Origin: Planoprotostelium fungivorum
Lineage: Eukaryota; Evosea; Variosea; Cavosteliida; Cavosteliaceae
Direction: 5' to 3'
Assembly (NCBI GenBank): GCA_003024175.1
Contig: MDYQ01000002.1
Coordinates: 186,001 to 250,000 of the forward strand
DNA length: 64,000 bases
In this document: positions 23,644-35,553 of the stretch, in pieces
Numbering within the stretch: position 1 is the first letter of the stretch
Layout of the letters: each line of letters opens with the position of its first letter
Notes under the pieces: generated by a model
Told to the model about the DNA's origin: nothing
Database searches by the model: none
Seen by the model: only the letters and a program-made list of their open reading frames with translations
Position numbers and translations under genes: made by a program

Positions 23644-25706
23644 ATGACGAAGGCAGGACTCCTTCTTCTCTTCGCCCTCTTTGGCTTGATCGTAGCCAAA
23701 TGCAATCCCCCTTGTGCTTCTGGCGAGTGTTGTTCTCAGGTGTGTATGATACACGGATCGGATCGAAGCCTATATACCTGTTCTGATCTCTTTTCTATAG
23801 TGGGGATACTGTGGAACAGGTACCGATTACTGTGGTGCCCCCACTCCTCTTCCGAAACCCACTCAAGATGATTCTCGCTGCCATCCCGCTTGTCCCTCCG
23901 ATCAGTGCTGCTCTCAGGTGATTGATCTCGATTCTCACATCCATTTTCGCATCTGATCTTCTTCAGTGGGGTTACTGTGGTGTCGGACCCGCCTATTGTG
24001 AGATCTCGTTCATCTCTTCATATGACACCTACTCTGGACGGCTCCAACAAATTCCAAAATGTGCAACATTAACATATCTGCAGGTGGAAATCAACCGAAG
24101 CCAACGAAGACGAAGACGAGCCCATCGACTCTGACCACTTCTGCCTCCTCCTCCATCTCAACTAGCTCTGCCTCCTCCACCATCTCAACCAGCTCCTCTT
24201 TCACCATCTCGACTACATCGTCCAATGTGTCCACGAAGCCCACACCCACCACATCCAGCGGAGAGAAATACGTCTACGTTGGAACTTATCAGAACCAACC
24301 CGGAGGCATCGTCGTGTACTCTCAAGATCAGGTGATCAATGACGATCCACATCCATCACACGATCACCACGTCTCATCATCGCATTTCCATCCTTCACCT
24401 TCTCTTCACCACCCTCATCCATCATCATCATCATCACCATCCCATCGTGTCTTGTGTTCTGAACCATTCTCAGTCCAGTGGAGCTCTGAAGAAGAAGAGT
24501 GTGACACCCGCAGCTTCTCCTTCCTCCCTGGCCACATTTGCTCCTCGTTCTCTCCTCTTCGATATCTCCGAGTTCGGTAACACCGTGGGAACCTTCTCCA
24601 TCAACAAGGACGGCTCTCTACAACGCTTGTCTTCTCTCAACTCGGGCGGCAGTGAGTTTTCATCGAGATTTCGAGTCGATGACGTCATCAGGCGGTCCCG
24701 CTTTCGTCTCCGTACATTCGTCTGGAAATTTCGCGTTCGTCGCGAATTACGGCAGTGGTCACTTTGCCTCTTACACAATCGATAGTAATGGCCGTCTACA
24801 ACTCGCCAATATCGTCAAGCCCGGCTCCGGCAGTCAGTCGGGTGCCGACAACCAGGTGAAGACGAGTATGATATCATTCGAGACGTCTCACTTGAACAGT
24901 GGTCACCCCACGCTCACATGATCGTTGAAGCTCCCAACGGCTGGATCGCCGGCGTGGATTTAGGTTCAGACGCGGTCTATTTTTGGAAATTGTCCAGCAA
25001 CGGACAATTGACGTGAGTTCGATCACTTTGACTCGCGTTGACTCTTCGCAGATCCGTGAGCACTTTCAAGACACCATCCAACACTGGACCACGACACATC
25101 ACCTTTCACGAAGGGCTGGGTGAGTGTAGATCGGACAAATTGTCCGGTGACACATTCAACAGGTTTAGCTTACGTGTTGTCTGAGAATGCCAACACCATC
25201 TTGTCCTTCCACTACAACGAGACAAATCCCAAGGTCATGCAGGTGAGAGGAATGTGGAGAAGAAAAGAATTAAATAAATGCAGATCGTCAGCAGTCTGCC
25301 GGACAACTACAACGGGCCGACCAGCTATGGAGCTGAGATCCGCCTTCACCCCAACAAGAGGTGTCGACGCCTCTACGAAATCTCACGTTGACATCGACAG
25401 ATTCTTGTACGCTACTAACCGTGGCTACGACACGGTAGCCGTGTTCTCCATCGACAACAACGGTCGTTTGACACAGAAATCTCAAGTCAAATCTCAAGTG
25501 AATTGGCCCAGGGGTATGAACGTTAGCCCTCAGGGAGGGTGAGAGCGGTTCATTGTAGATGGATCGTTGAATGGGGTATCAGATACCTCTACGTGGCGGG
25601 ACAGAAGGATGATACGCTGGCCACCTTCGAGATGAACGACGAGGGAGAATTGACTTACCAGAACACACAACAAGTGACTCAGCCTGTGGACATCACCTTC
25701 CTCTGA
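23644..25706 (+). CDS. Secreted hevein-type chitin-binding / lactonase-propeller fusion
   Basis: The signal peptide MTKAGLLLLFALFGLIVAKC is followed by two hevein (ChtBD1) modules. Each has CNPPCASGECCSQ/WGYCG-type cysteine spacing (second copy CHPACPSDQCCSQ, WGYCGVGPAYC). The intron within each module falls after CCSQ. A Ser/Thr-rich linker of about 60 residues (STISTSSSFTISTTSS) leads to a seven-bladed propeller of the 6-phosphogluconolactonase/YbhE type: KYVYVGTYQNQPGGIVVYS, AFVANYGSGHFASYTID, SNTGPRHITFHEGLG, AYVLSENANTILSF, HPNKRFLYATNRGYDTVAVF and YLYVAGQKDDTLATFEM. It probably binds chitin outside the cell; the propeller's substrate is unknown. The total is about 480 residues. Domain calls are strong, the function is inferred. 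Confidence 0.85.
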
Positions 25707-25768
25707 TATAATGAACCAAATAGATTGTGTCGACACCTTTATCTTTTCGATCTTTGTCGGGTCCGGGG

Positions 25769-25813
25769 TATTTCAAATTTCCTATTATATTCCGGTGTAG
25801 GAAATTTGAAATA
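25769..25813. repeat. Perfect 16-bp inverted repeat, 13-nt loop
   Basis: TATTTCAAATTTCCTA at 25769-25784 and its exact reverse complement at 25798-25813. It lies in the 164-bp gap between the convergent stops at 25706 (+) and 25870 (-). The right arm ends in AAATAAA, so the hairpin overlaps a likely + strand polyadenylation signal. It could mark 3' ends on both strands. Confidence 0.85.
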
Positions 25814-25869
25814 AACACGAAAGTGACGGATTTATTTTCCCCGAGGATTTCTCGAGTTTGACGTTCTCC

Positions 25870-26810
25870 TTACTCAAACCCCTGTTTCTCTTCAAATTGA
25901 TTCGAAACCGTCTTGCTAATTAGATCCTGCCCATAGAGCCGTGGAGCTCGTTCAGGAGTGCTTAATAGAAGCGAAATATTGAAATATAGCGGAGATGCAC
26001 CGCGGATGGATGAACCTGACAACGAGTTGCTAGGGTTGTTCATTCCGCAGAAACAACAGGGCTCGAAGAGGGGCAGAAGAAAGTCAGATGCTTGCTCTCT
26101 ATACAATATCTATTGGCTCCTTCGTCTCTTACTGTTCTCCTTTGAAGCATAGAAGGGTTTGGTATCGTAAGTCTGAGTCTCTTCCCCCGAGTAGATGGTG
26201 CACTTCACAAAGAGCTGACGGTTCACTCGCTCTTCCATCTGAAAGAAGGTGGTCGGTGATAGCATCTGTCGACGTCGGTGAGTGCTCCATGAAGTTCTTC
26301 TCACCCCAAAGCTTAACTTGAACTTGCCATCTTCTGAGGGGGCGTGCCGTCTGGGTTTATAAACCGTCGATCGATTGTACCGAAGGACTTCATTCTCTTC
26401 TGGTAGCGGCTGTCGAGGCATTCTGAAGATGAGCATCCTCTGCTCGTTGTCACCGAGTCTCGTACCGGCCTTCTTATCGTCTGGGACACCGTCACGTGAA
26501 ATCGGTAACATATAGGTAGGTACTTACATAATTCGGCGATAAGATATGCCCCCCTTGGGATGGGGCAACTTATGCAGAGGATGATGCTCTGAGCAATGTA
26601 CCGAAAACGCACGGCGGATCCCTGCTTCTCTTTGTCACAATATCTTGCCACCTCCTTCGTATCGTCGGTCTCCACGGTTAAAATCAGCGGCTGTCTCTCC
26701 ATGGCTAAGACTTGACTGTCCAGGAAGGGGTCCGGGTCTCTTGGATCAGGTCCAGCCTGGTAGTCCATGGGTGGACCGATGAGGTAGAATAAAAGCGATG
26801 AGCTGTTCAT
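25870..26810 (-). CDS. Unrecognised protein A
   Basis: I do not recognise the family. The chosen ATG at 26810 gives SSLLFYLIGPPMDYQAGPDP and a segment with alternating hydrophobics (QPLILTVETDDTKEVARY). After a 5' splice GTAAGTA comes KAGTRLGDNEQRMLIFRMP and, after another intron, RVNRQLFVKCTIYSGEE. A final intron with donor GTAAGAGACG reads through to PLFEPCCFCGMNNPSNSLSG and the stop at 25870. Without it the protein ends SKRRRSQ at 26110. No signal peptide or membrane helix is evident. Predicted beta content and the RQLFVKCTIYSG segment resemble part of the next minus-strand gene (27187-28991), so the two might be diverged relatives. An upstream exon cannot be excluded. Confidence 0.5.
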
Positions 26811-27186
26811 CACGAGACTGACTCGTCCGCTGGCCTAATCTGATGACAGGTCGCCTCAAATCTGTCGTCCTTAACGCTTCTCTTGGGAACTAACCCTGAT
26901 AGTTTTCGCGTTTTACGAGTCTTTTCTCCGATTTTTGAATCAGTCTTTCCCACCTCAACGTCACGCCTCCACTGTTTCTGAAGAATGAGAGGGTTGGCTC
27001 ACTCTCTGTACACAACACGCGGAGCATTCAAGAGAATCCCAGTGTATATGGTTCCCATAGAAAGAGGAGAATCTTAATTTTCCTCTCCACCTTCGTCGCG
27101 TTTACACAACGTGACTTTAAAAGGAATAACACGTTACGATACCGCATGTTCCCTTTGCCTGATATTCGAATCAAGATATGTACAAT
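26811..27186. other. Gene-free gap
   Basis: 376 bp between the start of unknown gene A and the stop of unknown gene B, both minus strand. No open frame with conserved content is visible. It presumably holds the 3'UTR of B and the promoter or a 5' exon of A. Confidence 0.5.
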
Positions 27187-28991
27187 TTATTGTCTGCTTC
27201 GTTCAGCGGGTATTTTCATCTGAAACTGCCTCAAATAAATATGCCCGTCACTCTCTTTACGCAGAATGAAGTCGAGGGGGAGGTTCAATGCCTTCCTTGT
27301 ACCGAAATCCTGTAACCCATTATCAGCCTCCGTTAAAGGCTTCGTTTGTATTTACTTTTCCTTCTCGTGTGGTTATCTTTCGGCTGCCAGCACGTAACGA
27401 ACAATGATACATCTGAGTGGACTCGTCTGGCTTCATGTCCACTGCGTACGTCTTCACGTAACTCGAAAGTGTCCTCCCATCGTTATCCTGTACAGATTGA
27501 GATCCGCGCGAAATTTCATCCAATTACCTTGATGGAGATTCCGAGGAAACCGTCAGAATCCGGGAAATTTTCCGTGGAACGATCAAAATCGTTGATGGTC
27601 TCGTGAAACTTCGTATCAATGTCTCCCGCCCCTTTCAGTTGTACGAGTGAGAAATTCGGTAGAAAATCAGAGGAAATCTGGTGGCCATCCATACGTACAG
27701 GTACATTCACTTTCCTGTCTTCAAGTCAATCAACTACAGCATTGTAGATACAACTATTCCCTCCTATATATTTCATCATAGGATAGAGGGAAATGATAAT
27801 CACCCGATGAATTGAGATGGTGAACGTATTCCAAACATAGAATGGAATGAGATATCGATCGAAGAGGGTACAGAGTCTGTGTCGGACATCTTTTCGTTTC
27901 GGCTCAGTCGTTCTACTTCGTTGACGTGGAAGATGACCATGGCTTCGTCTACCTTCAGCACTCATGAGTCGATGACTGACGTCGATGATCACGATGGTGG
28001 AGTGGTGATGATGATGATCACGATGATGAGTTTGTAGATTACTGTTGATGATGGTGACCATGAGTTGGTGATGGTGGATGATAAGATGATCGTTCACCTG
28101 CCACGCATGTGACGGCCACCCTGTCTTCTCAGTGATCGCCACGGTGATCTTCAACATGAGTCGACTGTCCAAACTGACGATATGGTAATCTCCGTGAATC
28201 TTTTGCTTCTCCGGCCCTCGGAAATCTGATGGAAACTCGTGATGTCGTATCGTCTGATCAACAGCGTGAGCAGCATCATCGGAATCTCATCGTCATCATC
28301 TTCACGAGATGAAAAGTTGATGGTAAAGAGATTGACATGAAGAAGAAAAGACATTCACCTGTGGTCCCTCTCCTCCACCGGGATAATAAGTCAACTGCAG
28401 ATCGCTGACGAGATCGCCCCATCCAGTGAAGAGCTAAAGACGATGAGTCGAATGTCTTGCGCTAGGAGAGATGATAGAGGATTCACCGGTGCGGGGTTGT
28501 CTTTCGAGATGGGAAAAAAACGGGTGAAGATGAGATCACCACATGCTACGGTTTTGTTCGTGTCCATTCTCATGCGAACTGTGTGCAGTTGGGACAAACG
28601 ACTGTGCCAGGTTGCATCTGAGAAGGTCAGTGGTCGATTGGAGGGTATTGAAATCACAATTAGATCCGCACCTTTTGTCAATTTAGAAGCGGCTCTCTGT
28701 GTGATTGGCACTTGTCCTTCCGCGTGCGGGTGAACTACCACCACCTAATATGATTGAGATGAAAGATCGTTGACATCTCTGTGTGACTCACTTCTTCGAA
28801 AGGAACTGGACAGAAATCCAAAAACATTCTTTGTGAGAGTTGATGTAATGTGGAGAGGTGATCTGAACTGGTCAGCATCGAAGACGAATGAACGACCTTA
28901 TTCACCCGTCATCGTGGTTGTGACGGAAGAGCAACTGGTTGATGTAGAAATGAGCCGTTGATCTCGCCTTGTGACGAGCTGTTTGCGTCAT
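27187..28991 (-). CDS. Unrecognised protein B
   Basis: Eight or nine exons join in frame from MTQTARHKARSTAHFYINQL to the stop after KIPAERSRQ, giving about 430 residues. Successive blocks are HLSTLHQLSQRMFLDFCPVP, PHAEGQVPITQRAASKLTKG, LFTGWGDLVSDLQLTYYPGG, DSRLMLKITVAITEKTGWPS, DEAMVIFHVNEVERLSRNE, GDIDTKFHETINDFDRSTEN, STQMYHCSLRAGSRK and KALNLPLDFILRKESDGHI. The protein is soluble-looking, with many beta-type strands and a few amphipathic helices, and no signal peptide. I cannot name it; an immunoglobulin-fold transcription factor is only a guess. The start is divergent from polyubiquitin, 306 bp away. Confidence 0.55.
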
Positions 28992-30215
<1,224 letters not shown>

Positions 30216-30520
30216 AATGAGAGATAAATTTTGATCGAAAAAGTGTTTGACCATCTATGAGTATTGTGATTCGTACAATACGATTCTTCTATTATGTGAT
30301 CAGATCGTCACAAGCTTCAGTGTGATGTTGCAACACATTCTTGCAAAAAAGCAGACTAAAGATGCTTCAACAATTTGTAACAATGCGGGCTTCGTCTGAT
30401 CGCAAGTGAATGGAAGTATAGAACATCGACACGCTTGTGTGATCGGATGAAATGTTATTTTTTGAAATTCAATTCATCTACAATCAATCAACCGCTAACA
30501 TCAGATGAGCTGGAAAACCC
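30216..30520. other. Gap between polyubiquitin and coiled-coil gene
   Basis: 305 bp, AT-rich, without a supported coding frame. It should contain the polyubiquitin 3'UTR and the promoter of the next + strand gene. CATCTACAATC at about 30475 is a relative of the intron motif, in antisense orientation. Confidence 0.5.
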
Positions 30521-32094
30521 ATGGATAAGACACAAGTTCAGACGTCACCGAATTCATCACAAGAGAATGGTGAGAAGCTGGGTGCATTTCAGAACTCATC
30601 GCGGAATCAATTGGAAGAGGAAGACAGTAAATCGGTTCAGTCTCAGTTGAAACCAGGTCAGAGTTCTCATTCGTCATCCATCGTGCATACTCTATCGTTT
30701 TCTTCGTCACTTCTATGAGCTGTGACTCTATTAAAATGATCCGAAGATCGAAATCGTTTCCCGCTTGCCGTGATCTTCATCTGTTTTCTCATACCTAATG
30801 ATTATCTCTATTCCCTCAGTGCACTACACTCATCTGATATCACATTCAGCTGTCTTCGACAATATATTTGCACAACTTCAAGAGCATCAATCGAGAGGAA
30901 AAGGGAAAATCGACAGAGCTAACAGACCGAAACCCATACCTTGGCAATCGAAACACGTGAAAGACGAAAAGGAGAAGAGCGATGAACAATCCACACCGGT
31001 ACAGACAGATCATGAGAAAGATGTGAGCCCGCGGTTGACATCATGGAGGAGATGTTGATGATGTTCAGGGACAGAGCAATGGATCAGAAGAGTCCGGAGA
31101 CAAGAAGAAGTCTTCTCTGCGAGCGCTGAGAGCTCAGAAGATGAAGGGAGGTCTGGCCAGCTTCAAGAGGTGAAGAGATCGAAATCTCACCGAAATCTCA
31201 CACCAAACAGCGTCAACACGTCGCAGGAATCCATCAAGGACGCTCTCCAAGCCGAACGTGAGTTTTCATCGAAATTCCCACACGTAATCATGAAGCAGTG
31301 GCAGATAAGAACAACGGAACAAAAGAAGATGTACACGGACCGTCCAACCCAAAGAACAGGAGCGTCAAGTTTGTCGATTTAGATCACACATTAGAATACG
31401 ACCGTGAAGCACCAAGGTGGGTCGACATTCTCTCTATCCATCACATTTCGATTGAATACGAATCAGCAATACCACAATGCACAAGGAAGAAGTTTCTCTG
31501 CTGAAGAAGGAGAACGCAGACTTGAAGAGGAAATTAGAAGAAGCCACTCGCGAGCTGAACACGAGCCAGCAGAATCACCTTCTACAATTGAGTAAATATG
31601 CCACAACTGAGTGAGTTGATGAGAGGGATGTTTCGCTGAATATTTCAGTAATGAAGAGAGAGAGAAACAAGACAAGAGGATGAGGACGTTGGAGAAGGAG
31701 AGCGACACGTTGAGAACTGAAAACAGCGATCTGCGAGCGTCACTGGACGGTGAAATGTCGAAGAGAAATAACATGCTCAACACGTTATCCAGATTAGAGG
31801 TGAATTTATTCTATTTTAATTCCATACGAGAGAGAAACATTTCATTCTATTTCGTTCGATTCATTCTATTTCATTCATTTCTCACGAGAAGAGAAATGAA
31901 TCGTGACTCGATTGTAGAACGAGTTCGAAGTGTTGAGGAACAAGAGAAATCAGAACAACTCGGGTAACACTGTCCTCTATATCCAAGTCTTCATGCTGCT
32001 CGTTCTGTGTCTGGTCATCCTGTCACAATGGAGCGCCAACTCCACTGGCTTACCAACGAGGTACGCCTCCCAGGGCACATTTAAGAGGGCATAA
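30521..32094 (+). CDS. Coiled-coil protein with C-terminal membrane anchor
   Basis: It begins MDKTQVQTSPNSSQENGEKL. A charged, disordered N-terminus (KGKIDRANRPKPIPWQSKH) leads to a long heptad coiled coil (KEEVSLLKKENADLKRKLEE; ESDTLRTENSDLRASLDGEM). A single hydrophobic helix (LYIQVFMLLVLCLVILSQW) lies very near the end, followed by about 20 residues (SANSTGLPTR) to the stop at 32094. This layout is that of a tail-anchored golgin- or tether-like protein facing the cytosol. Eight or so exons were joined by frame. The family is not recognised. If the donor GTACGCC after LPTR is used, the protein could continue into the exons at 32095-32722 and gain a lumenal domain. Confidence 0.7.
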
Positions 32095-32337
32095 ATGAAA
32101 CATTCGAACGTCTACGTTAACGTCACGATGTCTAGACAGATGTTGTCGTCTTCGATGAGAGATGAGAAGCTTGACGAACGGGATGTGTCCTCTGAGACAA
32201 AGAATGTGTATTCTTTAAAGACAAGGGAACCGGTTGTACGTAAACACCGTCTCGCGCCGGCTCGTAGTTGGATGGTGGTATATTGCATCGTCTTTGTATC
32301 CCACACGGAACGCAGAGGAGGGAGTTCAAGGGGTAGA

Positions 32338-32722
32338 GCTGAAATCTTCTGAATTAGATCTGACGCCAGCCGTGTCCTCCAGATGTTCACAACGGGCCAC
32401 AGTGAATTCGAGACGATGTACATGTATGTTCCACTTGAAGACCGTGATTCAGATCAACCTATGTCCATATGTAATGGTGGACTCCTTCATTCGGTCAGTT
32501 CCCTGCGTCCATGTTCCATACTGACTCACCAAAGATGGGCCACATATGACAGCCGTACAAATGGCCACCGATTCTCCTTCAGCTACTCAATGGCTTGGAC
32601 TGTACATCTCATCCAATACCAGACTCATCTTTGCAATGAGAGTGAGTCACACGTCGGAGAATTCGGATGATTTCCTCACGCCAGTATACATCCATAACAC
32701 ACCCAACTACCACGTTAGCTAG
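32338..32722 (+). CDS. Possible small gene or 3' exons of the coiled-coil gene
   Basis: A frame containing EFETMYMYVPLEDRDSDQPM, SICNGGLLHS, HMTAVQMATDSPSATQWLGL and YISSNTRLIFAMR runs to TAG at 32720-32722. One small intron (about 32495-32533) is needed. It has a beta-strand pattern, no signal peptide and no family I recognise. Upstream exons are unclear. It could be an independent gene, a lumenal domain of the preceding membrane protein, or a relic. Frame content is coding-like, but the borders are uncertain. Confidence 0.3.
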
Positions 32723-32968
32723 CGTGGATGGAGTGCATTCTCTTCCGTGTGCGACAAGTAGACTTACATACTGCGGAAATATAGACAAAGGAGGGCACCT
32801 GAAGCGCTAACATAAGCATCACCTCCCAGACAATTGATAGTCAGGTGGGCCCTGAAGCCTGTTCGTCTCGTTTGGAGAATAGTTGAGCTATTCTTGCGAG
32901 TTTTTGGCACCCGCTGAAGTCGTCTTGTCATACGTGTTCGAACGAAATCATTCTTCCAACGGACACAC

Positions 32969-35431
32969 ATGAGGCAGGCGGTCTTCTTACTCCTCCTCAC
33001 GGTCGTGAGCGGTCACGTATCGCTTCACCACCCTTCTGTCTATGACCCAGTGAGTCCATTCATGTGTGCGTGAACTCAGTTCCGATCTGACACGTGAGAT
33101 TAGGAGGTCTACGATGATGGACACAGAGACTGCAACAAGGCCTCTGATCCTCTAGATGGCCTCACCTTCGACCAGTGGTGGTGGCATGGATACCTTCACA
33201 ACCCTCCCATTGACAGACCGGACAATGTGATATCACATGCATCTCTCTCCATCTCACATCGTTCAGGTCTTTGAGCTCCCCGCTAACGGACAAGCAAAGG
33301 CCTGGATCTCTTCGTCCAGAACTTACACCCCATACGGCTGGCCCGACCGAGTGAAACCCAACCCCGAAGCCATCATCGAGCCCTTCTCTGAGAGTCCCTA
33401 CGTCAGTGAGTGTTGACTCCATCTTCCTTCGATCCAAACTGATGATATCACAGAGAACAACAACATCCACACGAACAACCGTAGTGATGTGGCCGGTTGT
33501 GTCTTGGGTATTGCTTACAAGTCTGACCGATTTCAAGTGAAGCCAGAGGATTTCGGTGAGTCTCTCTCTATTTGTTGTCTGTATTGAACCGTTCTAGTCA
33601 TCTTCTCTGTGGCTCATGATTGTCCCGCCAGATGGTTGCAGACGTTCAACATTCCAAACCTTCCCGCCTGCCCCAACAACATGTGCCAGTGTGCCTGGTT
33701 CTGGGTTCACAAGTCATACGGAGGTACCGATCAGATCGTGAGCCCATCATCTTCACATCATCGCGATCGCATCTCATCTTCCCTAGTACATGACTCCCTT
33801 CCAATGCAGAGTGACCAACGCCGATCCCAACGCTGCCGCCGTCGACGTAGGTCGCGCGAGAGCACCCAGAAAATGCTGGAACCCAGCTTACTGCACCATG
33901 GGTCCTCGCAACCCTATGTACTGGATGTGAGTCATCTACAACTCGCCCGTCACCTGACACACACAGGAACAAGGAGAGGAACAACATGCACGAGCCCAAC
34001 CTCTACGCCCCCACTTACTCCACCCTCTACGGTTTCCCCGATGGAGCTCAGAATGACATTTTCGTCAACACGAACACCGTCAACTACACTCCCAAGCCCT
34101 TCCCTCAGGAGGACAAGTGTGGAAACAGCCCATCCAGAATCGTCAGCTCGGGTGCCAACGGAACACAGATCCTGAGACAGAACGATTACCTCGTCTCTCC
34201 CAACTGCAAGTATCACCTCTGGTTCGGTGGTGATGGTGCCCTCTATCTGGGTTACCCAGGTGATGATTCAGCCGCACGAGACGAGTCGCCGACGACATTC
34301 AGACCATCAGAAGACACTGTGGGACATCAACTTCTACTGGTCAACGAACAACAACCCCGGCGGCAGCGGCTGGGTTGCCAGCATCACTGACGACGGAGAC
34401 GTCATCATCCAGAACTCTGCCGGACAGAGAAGGTGGACCAGCCCCATGACCAACCGCGTTGGAAAAGCACCCTACCGTCTCGAGCTGACGAACGATGGAC
34501 AGATCATCTTGTTCGATGCCTGCGGTATCGACTTGTGGGAGTCCTACTGGAGGTGAAGGGAGAGAGATATGATGGGCTGACGAGAGGACAGTGATCAGAG
34601 AGAGCAGAACTGGGTCGGACCTTTCAACCCCGATCCACCCATCTGGAAGACATTCAAGCCCAACACATCGGGTGGATCTTCTTCCACTTCTGGTTCTTCC
34701 TCTGGTTCGTCCACCACTGGATCGTCTTCTTCTGGTTCTTCTTCTGGATCCTCTACTTCTGGCTCTTCTTCCGGTTCGTCCACGTCTGGTGGAAACGGAG
34801 GAAGCAGCAGCTTGATGATGGCGACCGATCTGCGTGGATGCGATTACAGCAACACTTACCCCGGTAGCTACACCGCCTGCCAATCTCAGTGCATCAAGTG
34901 AGTCCTATCTCTCCCGATCTCCTTCTAACTCTCCACAGTGACACGAGATGCAAGGCTTGGGCGGTAAATATCCTCCCATTCTCGTCCGATCCATCTACAT
35001 CGCGAGATTCTTCATACTGACTCGTGCAGTACACTTGTGATGCCGGATGCTGGCTGAAGGACTCCGTCCCAACCCAAGTCATCACGGGCAACACCTGTGT
35101 GACCTCTGGTGTTGTCGATCGCAGCGGAGGCGGCGGCGTGAACATGGGCTCCATCGACGTCAACACCGATCGTTGGGGTGCAGATATCGGAACCGCCCAC
35201 GCAGATAGCGCTCAGATGTGCCAGGCCATGTGTTTCAAGTGAGAAGGAGAGGTGAAGAGACGGCTGATGAACGGTAGGAATCCCGCCTGCATGGCCTGGT
35301 CTTGGGAGACTTGTAACGACCACACTTGCTGGATGAAGGGAAATGGATTCCGCGCACCTGCTCCCGCTTCTTGTTTCACCAGTGGAGCTATCACCGCTCC
35401 ACGCAACCGATTGATGATGAAATCTCATTAG
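32969..35431 (+). CDS. Secreted bulb-lectin plus PAN-domain protein
   Basis: The signal peptide MRQAVFLLLLTVVSGHVS is followed by a roughly 300-residue N-terminal domain rich in Trp and Cys (LTFDQWWWHGYLHNPP; CPNNMCQCAWFWVHKSYGG), whose family I do not know. Then comes a bulb-type (B-) lectin domain: QILRQNDYLVSPNCKYHLWF, GGDGALYLGY, WVASITDDGDVIIQNSAG and APYRLELTNDGQIILFD. A low-complexity Ser/Gly/Thr linker (GSSSGSSTSG repeats) leads to two PAN/Apple modules: CDYSNTYPGSYTACQSQC with CKAWYTCDAGCWLK, and AQMCQAMCFKNPACMAWSWE with CWMKG. It is an extracellular carbohydrate-binding protein, probably a coat, matrix or prey-capture protein. The stop TAG is at 35429. Confidence 0.82.
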
Positions 35432-35553
35432 GCTCTTGTTGTGTAATATTACCAATAAATTTGGTCAAACCTTTACATTGCGCATCTTGTTTTGTACAAT
35501 CCCGTGTGAAGAACTTACCGCGAGCTCATTCCCTTCTTGTATCCGCAAAGATT

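Noticed and set aside
22484-23705. Overlapping frames on both strands of the VIT/VWA C-terminal exon
   Set aside because: Low-complexity Ser/Lys-rich composition keeps several frames open. Only the frame continuous with the VWA domain makes a sensible protein.
32764-33000. Minus-strand small basic frame (MRRSKKTACLMC)
   Set aside because: It overlaps the signal-peptide exon and promoter of the lectin/PAN gene and has no recognisable domain.
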